Assembly: GCF_051014685.1 (NCBI RefSeq)
Contig: NW_027478711.1
Location: 62,001-126,000, forward strand
Reading direction: 5' to 3'
Source of the DNA: Ptiloglossa arizonensis
Lineage: Eukaryota; Arthropoda; Insecta; Hymenoptera; Colletidae
Length of the DNA: 64,000 nucleotides
Shown here: in pieces, positions 63,078 to 64,000 of the stretch
Position numbering within the stretch: the stretch's first letter is position 1
Layout: each line of letters opens with the position of its first letter
The notes under the pieces: generated by a model
The model's input: only the letters and a program-made list of their open reading frames with translations
Databases searched by the model: none
Told to the model about the DNA's origin: nothing
Program-made: the position numbers and the translations under genes

Positions 63078-64000
63078 GATATGGGAGTTTGAAGCCAAGA
63101 AATGGTTGAGAAGACAAAAAATTTTTCGCACTTCTGCTGCTCCATACGCTTAACCAGAATGGCCTAGGGAAAAAATACACATACCGTTGTAATCGGGTGA
63201 GTTTCTACTTTCAGATGCCATATGAATTTATGGGTTAGGTCAATCCGTTCGCGAGACATGGGACTTTGAAGCCAAGAAATGGTTGAGAAGGCAAAAAATT
63301 GTTCGCAATTCTGCTGCTCCAAACGCTTAACCAGAACGGCCTAGGGAAAAAATACACATACCGTAGTAATCGGGCGAGTTTCTACTTTCAGATGCAATAG
63401 GAATTTTTGGGTTAGGTCAATCCGTTCGCGAGATATGGGAGTTTGAAGACACGAAATGGTTGAGAAGGCAAAAATTTTTTCGCAATTCTGCTGCTCCAAA
63501 CGCTTAACCAGAACGGCCTAGGGAAAAAATACACATACCGTTGTAATCGGGCGAGTTTCTACTTTCAGATGCAACAGGAATTTTTGGGTTACGTCAATCC
63601 GTTCGCGAGATATGGGAGTTTGAAGCTAAGAAATGGTTGAGAAGACAACAAATTTTTCGCACTTCTGCTGCTCCAAACGCTTAACCAGAATGGCCTAGGG
63701 AAAAAATACACATACCGTTGTAATCGGGTGAGTTTCTACTTTCAGATGCAATAGGAATTTTTGGGTTAGGTCAGTCCGTTCGCGAGATATGGGACTTTGA
63801 AGCCAAGAAATGGTTGAGATGGCAAACAATTTTTCGCAATTCTGCTGCTCCAAACGCTTAACCTGAACGGCCTAGGGAAAAAATACAAATACCGCTGTAA
63901 TCGGGCGAGTTTCTACTTTCAGATGCAATAGGAATTTTTGGGTTAGGTCAATCCGTTCGCGAGATATGGAAGTTTGAAGACAAGAAATGGTTGTGAAGGC
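63078..64000 (+). repeat. Long-range copy of 56.9-57.8 kb, cut by the window end
   Basis: This segment repeats about 56885-57807 at an offset of 6193 bp (35 units less the two 1-bp losses between). Shared private features are GATGCCATATGAATTTATGG (57021, 63214), GAAGACACGAAATGG, GGCAAAAATTTTTTCGC, TTGAGATGGC and GGTTGTGAAGG (57797, 63990). The last base is position 123 of the 362nd unit. Confidence 0.9.

Larger units (their letters stand above)
1..64000 (+). repeat. 177-bp tandem satellite array filling the window
   Basis: Every segment read is a diverged copy of the same 177-bp unit, in one orientation, with no interruption. Unit starts fall on a 177-bp grid: 1, 178, 355 and so on to 2479, then 2655 onward after the first 1-bp loss, ending with the partial unit at 63878. 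This gives 361 full units, and 361 x 177 minus 20 equals 63877, which fits exactly. The array enters and leaves the window without an edge. Arrays of this kind usually form centromeric or pericentromeric heterochromatin, and whether this one carries centromeric nucleosomes cannot be read from sequence. No gene is embedded, and blocks are described separately below. Confidence 0.99.

Noticed and set aside
1..64000. CRISPR-like array
   Set aside because: The repeats are contiguous 177-mers with no unique spacers, and no cas genes are present.
1..64000. Identity with primate alpha satellite
   Set aside because: The unit is 177 bp rather than 171, and apart from the short CENP-B-like words I see no matching sequence.

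Overview
The whole window is one uninterrupted satellite-DNA array. A unit of 177 bp, always in the same orientation, is repeated head to tail from base 1 to base 64000. Anchoring on the A-run that opens each unit, I count 361 complete units plus a 123-bp partial unit from 63878. Only 20 single-base net length changes accumulate over the window. I find no gene, transposon, RNA gene, CRISPR array or unique sequence. The open reading frames that can be drawn are by-products of the repeat: 177 is divisible by 3, and one reverse-strand frame is open except for one TAG per unit.

Organism: this is eukaryotic, centromere- or heterochromatin-type DNA. A nucleosome-sized monomer, tens of kilobases of homogeneity and nested higher-order repeats (HORs) are typical of plant and animal centromeres. 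The consensus is about 42% G+C by hand count. It is not human-type 171-bp alpha satellite. A short, weak resemblance to the Brassicaceae 178-bp centromere repeat, recalled from memory, makes a plant plausible, but I cannot name the species.

Layout: (1) 1-4955, mixed units with one complete 8-unit HOR at 1240-2654. (2) 3241-10497, a 20-unit block duplicated in tandem as 21 units. (3) 8850-20177, a second HOR family with periods of 14, 10, 18 and 17 units. (4) 20178-23540, an 11-unit duplication built on a recurring cassette. (5) 23541-36456, the 8-unit HOR (types a to h) with many internal deletions and fused units. (6) 36457-41054, two nearly identical 13-unit HOR copies. (7) 41055-46183, shuffled derivatives. 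(8) 46184-49014, two clean 8-unit copies. (9) 49015-53083, a transition where monomer types of the left family reappear. (10) 53084-64000, a more heterogeneous stretch with short local duplications and one long-range copy.

The most interesting signal is two CENP-B-box-like 17-mers per unit, 65 bp apart. The second lies in the most conserved part of the monomer and matches 8 of the 9 core positions of the mammalian CENP-B box. The second main story is structural: hybrid monomers and in-register block copies record a history of unequal exchange.

Monomer letters (a-h, i, j, k, l, M, P-Z, AA, AB, d', e', h') are my own labels for variant combinations. Unit position 1 is the first A of the A-run after CCTAGGG.
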